From NCBI GenBank assembly GCA_945889655.1, contig CAMDCH010000105.1, forward strand, positions 1 to 8,621: a stretch of 8,621 bases of DNA, given 5' to 3'. Shown piece after piece: positions 6,460 through 8,621 of this stretch. This DNA comes from SHZT01 sp945889655 (GTDB lineage: Bacteria; Gemmatimonadota; Gemmatimonadetes; Gemmatimonadales; GWC2-71-9). A model generated the notes under the pieces. The model saw only the letters and a program-made list of their open reading frames with translations, was not told where the DNA came from and did not search any database. Numbering within the stretch: the first letter of the stretch is position 1; each line of letters starts with the position of its first letter. The position numbers and the translations under genes were made by a program.

Positions 6460-7905
6460 ATGATACTCCTGCCGCCCGCTACAGCGTTGTCCGGCGTAGA
6501 ACAGTTCGGCCTGGACATCCTGATCGATCTCTCCCGGCTCCTTCCCGCGCACCGCCCGCTCTCCGAAGAGATCGTCAGGCTCGAGCTTTCCGACCGCGAA
6601 CCGGAGTTTCTCGACCTGAAGGGGTGTGCAGCGCGTGACTGGTATTTCCGGCGGGCCGAAGGCGTGGTCTCGGTGCCGCGCGCGGTCCTGGGGTTCATCG
6701 GCGGAATCGCGGGAGCCGTGGCCGAGCAGAAAACGCATGCCGCCGACAAGCACGGACGCGTGCCCTCGCTGGAAGCGCCGGTGGTGGTCGCGGGCGTTGA
6801 ACGGCAGGCGGTGATCTCGCGGGCGGGCAAGGCGCTGCGGGAGGCGGTGGTCGCTTCCGCGCAAAGGCGCCCAGTCCGGCTGGTGACGCCATGGCCCGAG
6901 GCAAGGCGCTGGGCGGTGGCGCTTACCCACGATCTCGATCTCGTCTCGCTCTGGCCGCTGGCGGCCGGCGCTCGCGTGGTCGAGCTGGCGCGGAGAGGCC
7001 GGCTGGGGCTGGCGCTCAACGCCGCGGCGCACGCGCTGCTGGCAATAGGGAGCAACCCCGTCTGGCGGGGCGTGCAGGCGGTGCTCGCGCCCGAAGGGAA
7101 CTTCTCGGCGCGGTCCACCTGGTTCGTGATCTGTGAGACGCCCACGCTGAAGACCGTGTTTTCCGCCGACGTCACGTATCGTCCCGAATCAGACGCGGCC
7201 CGGCGGATCTTCCGGGACATCATGGGGCGCGCCGAGATCGGTCTCCACGGCAGTTTCGCAACGTCCACTGGTGACGGCGTCTTCGAGCGGCAGCGCGACC
7301 GCCTCACAGGGCTCACGAGTCAGAGCCCGTCCGGCATCCGGCAGCACTTCCTCCGCCTGCGTCCCGACTCGACTCCGGCCAAGATGCGGGCCGCCGGTTT
7401 CCACTACGACTCCAGCTATGGATTCTCGGACCGCAACGGCTTCCGCCTCGGCGTGGCTGATGTGGTCCCGCTGTGGGATGCCGCGCGCGGCGAGCGCGTG
7501 GGTATGGAGGTAGCGCCGTTCTGCTGGATGGATCGTGCCCTGAGCAAGTACCAGGCGGTGGAAGATCCCGGCGCGTGGGTGGATGACGGCCTCGAGCTCG
7601 CCACGGAGACCCGGCTGGTGGATGGCGTGTGGGTCGGTGTCTGGCACCCGAACATTCATCCTTCGCTCGGCTTTCCCGGCGCCACGGTCGCGTTCGAGCG
7701 GCTGCTGGCCGAGATCGCCGCGCACCATCCGTTCTTCGCCAGTCTCTCGACCATCGTCCACTGGCGCGCCGCACGGCGCGCCGTGCGCGCGACCGCGATC
7801 GCTCCCGACGGCTCGGTGCAGGCGGACGGGCCGGCGGGCGCCCATTTCCCGTTGTTTCTGGAAGACGCGCAAGCCCACCGCCTGGAGCTGGTGCGCACGC
7901 AGTGA
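6460..7905 (+). CDS. Polysaccharide deacetylase-like protein (NodB-related, HDxD type)
   Basis: Putative carbohydrate deacetylase related to CE4/NodB enzymes, which remove N- or O-acetyl groups from glycans using a metal. With ATG 6460 it has 481 residues. The N-terminal part (about 1-145) matches no motif I know but resembles the extra domain that precedes the catalytic region in many exopolysaccharide-cluster deacetylases. The catalytic part shows 'VALTHDLDL' with His157, Asp158 and Asp160, then 'EIGLHGSF' with His263. 'GIRQHFLRL' follows (Arg294, His296), then 'HYDSSYGFSDRNGFRLG', a pattern known from the HDxD subgroup. A late 'GVWHPNIHPSL' supplies further histidines. The second His of the classical H-x3-H metal motif is not visible after His263, so metal ligation may differ or be incomplete. 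No signal peptide is evident. Alternative starts are GTG 6427 and TTG 6445, both with better ribosome sites; ATG 6460 fits the first beta strand best. The gene overlaps the following glycosyltransferase by GTGA. Confidence 0.8.
   Translation: MILLPPATALSGVEQFGLDILIDLSRLLPAHRPLSEEIVRLELSDREPEFLDLKGCAARDWYFRRAEGVVSVPRAVLGFIGGIAGAVAEQKTHAADKHGRVPSLEAPVVVAGVERQAVISRAGKALREAVVASAQRRPVRLVTPWPEARRWAVALTHDLDLVSLWPLAAGARVVELARRGRLGLALNAAAHALLAIGSNPVWRGVQAVLAPEGNFSARSTWFVICETPTLKTVFSADVTYRPESDAARRIFRDIMGRAEIGLHGSFATSTGDGVFERQRDRLTGLTSQSPSGIRQHFLRLRPDSTPAKMRAAGFHYDSSYGFSDRNGFRLGVADVVPLWDAARGERVGMEVAPFCWMDRALSKYQAVEDPGAWVDDGLELATETRLVDGVWVGVWHPNIHPSLGFPGATVAFERLLAEIAAHHPFFASLSTIVHWRAARRAVRATAIAPDGSVQADGPAGAHFPLFLEDAQAHRLELVRTQ
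7770..7787. repeat. 18-bp perfect palindrome inside the deacetylase gene
   Basis: The sequence CGCACGGCGCGCCGTGCG is its own reverse complement and ends where the next base pair fails (C at 7769, C at 7788). Its centre is GGCGCGCC, and a second GGCGCGCC lies at 7763-7770. It encodes an Arg/Ala-rich stretch ('WRAARRAVRAT') near the C terminus. Codon repetition in GC-rich DNA can produce this, so function is doubtful. Confidence 0.6.
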
Positions 7906-8621
7906 AGGCCCTCTTTCTCGCCCACTCGTTTCCGCGGTTCGGGGCGGACCCGGTGGGGTCCTTTGTCCTCCGGCTCGCCGTGGCGCTGCGGGACGCGGGC
8001 GTCGGGGTCGAAGTCGTAGCTCCCGCGGCCCCCGGGATCCCGGCTACCGAGGAGATGGAGGGAATACGGGTCCATCGTTTTCGCTACGCGCCCCGCGCCA
8101 TGGAAACGCTGGCCTACGGCGGAACAATGCAGGACCAGGTCAGGAGCTCGTGGAGCGGCAAGCTGGCGCTCGGTCTGCTGGTCGCCGCGAACGCGAGGAA
8201 AACCTTCCAGGTGGCGCGCGCGTTTCGCCCGGACCTGCTTCACGCCCACTGGTGGTTTCCCGGCGGACTCTCAGCGCTGATGGCAAAGACGCTGGCGGGT
8301 ACACCGGTCGTGACCACGCTCCACGGCTCCGACCTGAAGCTGGCGGCGAAACCAGGTCCTGGCCGTGCCCTCGCGCGATACGTGCTCGGCCGCTCGGCCG
8401 CCGTCACGACCGTCTCGAAATTCCTGGCGCGCGGCGTTACCGACGCGGTGCCGGGCGCTCGGCCCATGGTGGCGCCGATGCCGGTCGTCGCCGATCTCTT
8501 TCACGCGGGCGGCGAGCGGGAGAAGAATCGGTTGCTGTTCGTGGGGAAACTCAACGAACAGAAAGGCATCAATCACCTGGTCCGTGCGCTCGGCATCATG
8601 AAGCAGCGCGCCACCCTGGAT
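7902..8621 (+). CDS. GT4-type (GT-B fold) glycosyltransferase, 5' part (3' end outside window)
   Basis: The first 240 residues of a GT-B glycosyltransferase; the frame is open to the right edge with no stop. GT4 enzymes transfer a sugar from a nucleotide-sugar donor with retention of configuration and commonly build LPS, capsule or exopolysaccharide in the cytoplasm. The N-terminal acceptor domain opens 'MKALFLAHSFPRFGADPVGS' (1-20), the usual first strand and Gly loop. It continues with 'LLHAHWWFPGG' and 'TTLHGSDLK' (His141 in a position typical of the acceptor domain), then 'SAAVTTVSKFLARG'. The donor domain begins at 'LLFVGKLNEQKG' (212-222), where Lys216 stands in place of the Arg common in 'VGRL..KG'. 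Typical length is 350-400 residues, so about a third is missing. GTG 7902 is chosen because it overlaps the deacetylase stop (GTGA) and gives a complete first strand; an SD-like GGAG at 7884-7887 is rather distant (14 bases). The two genes probably form one transcript. Confidence 0.87.
   Translation, partial: MKALFLAHSFPRFGADPVGSFVLRLAVALRDAGVGVEVVAPAAPGIPATEEMEGIRVHRFRYAPRAMETLAYGGTMQDQVRSSWSGKLALGLLVAANARKTFQVARAFRPDLLHAHWWFPGGLSALMAKTLAGTPVVTTLHGSDLKLAAKPGPGRALARYVLGRSAAVTTVSKFLARGVTDAVPGARPMVAPMPVVADLFHAGGEREKNRLLFVGKLNEQKGINHLVRALGIMKQRATLD

Noticed and set aside
4820..6463. 547-codon plus-strand open frame across the GT2 gene and the acyltransferase
   Set aside because: It runs out of frame with the GT2 gene and antisense to the acyltransferase, both of which have clear domains. 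Its translation is Arg/Pro/Ala/Asp-rich with no motif.
6216..7316. 366-codon minus-strand open frame opposite the deacetylase and acyltransferase start
   Set aside because: Ser/Arg/Pro-rich translation without domain structure; it overlaps two better supported genes.
1..8621. CRISPR arrays, tRNA or rRNA genes, transposases, phage genes
   Set aside because: No regularly spaced repeats, no cloverleaf-like segments and no integrase or transposase motifs were seen by eye; coding genes account for nearly every base.

Overview
The window reads as a GC-rich, densely packed stretch of a Gram-negative (diderm) chromosome. It contains the lipopolysaccharide transport genes lptC, lptA and lptB, followed by rpoN (sigma-54), and then genes for making or modifying surface polysaccharide. 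The lptC-lptA-lptB-rpoN order is a widely conserved neighbourhood known best from Proteobacteria. The divergent proteins, the oversized LptA, the extended LptB and the absence of hpf/ptsN after rpoN suggest a non-proteobacterial lineage. Gemmatimonadota is my best guess, by impression only; no marker gene in the window proves it.

Layout. Positions 1-5348 are one plus-strand run: the 3' part of lptC (1-426), an enlarged lptA (423-1742), lptB with an extra N-terminal domain (1739-2914), rpoN (2911-4386) and a membrane-anchored GT2 glycosyltransferase of the polyprenyl-phosphate type (4383-5348). Every junction in this run is a 4-base ATGA or GTGA stop/start overlap, so the five genes are probably one translationally coupled operon. 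A minus-strand left-handed beta-helix acyltransferase (5345-6424) converges on it. The two stop codons lie in one shared CTAG palindrome. A 35-base divergent gap (6425-6459) with an AT-rich island separates the acyltransferase from a second plus-strand unit: a polysaccharide deacetylase-like protein (about 6460-7905) and, again through a GTGA overlap, a GT4-type glycosyltransferase that runs off the right edge (7902-8621).

How it fits together. LptB should power LPS extraction from the inner membrane, while LptC and LptA carry LPS across the periplasm. The GT2 enzyme probably loads a sugar on a lipid carrier. The acyltransferase, deacetylase and GT4 enzyme look like part of a glycan assembly or decoration pathway. 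The link to LPS itself is inference from proximity.

The least explained element is the roughly 142-residue domain fused to the N terminus of LptB. Next are the roughly 125-residue C-terminal domain of the acyltransferase and the long LptA. I saw no tRNA, rRNA, CRISPR array, insertion sequence or phage gene. No stretch longer than 300 bases lacks a gene.
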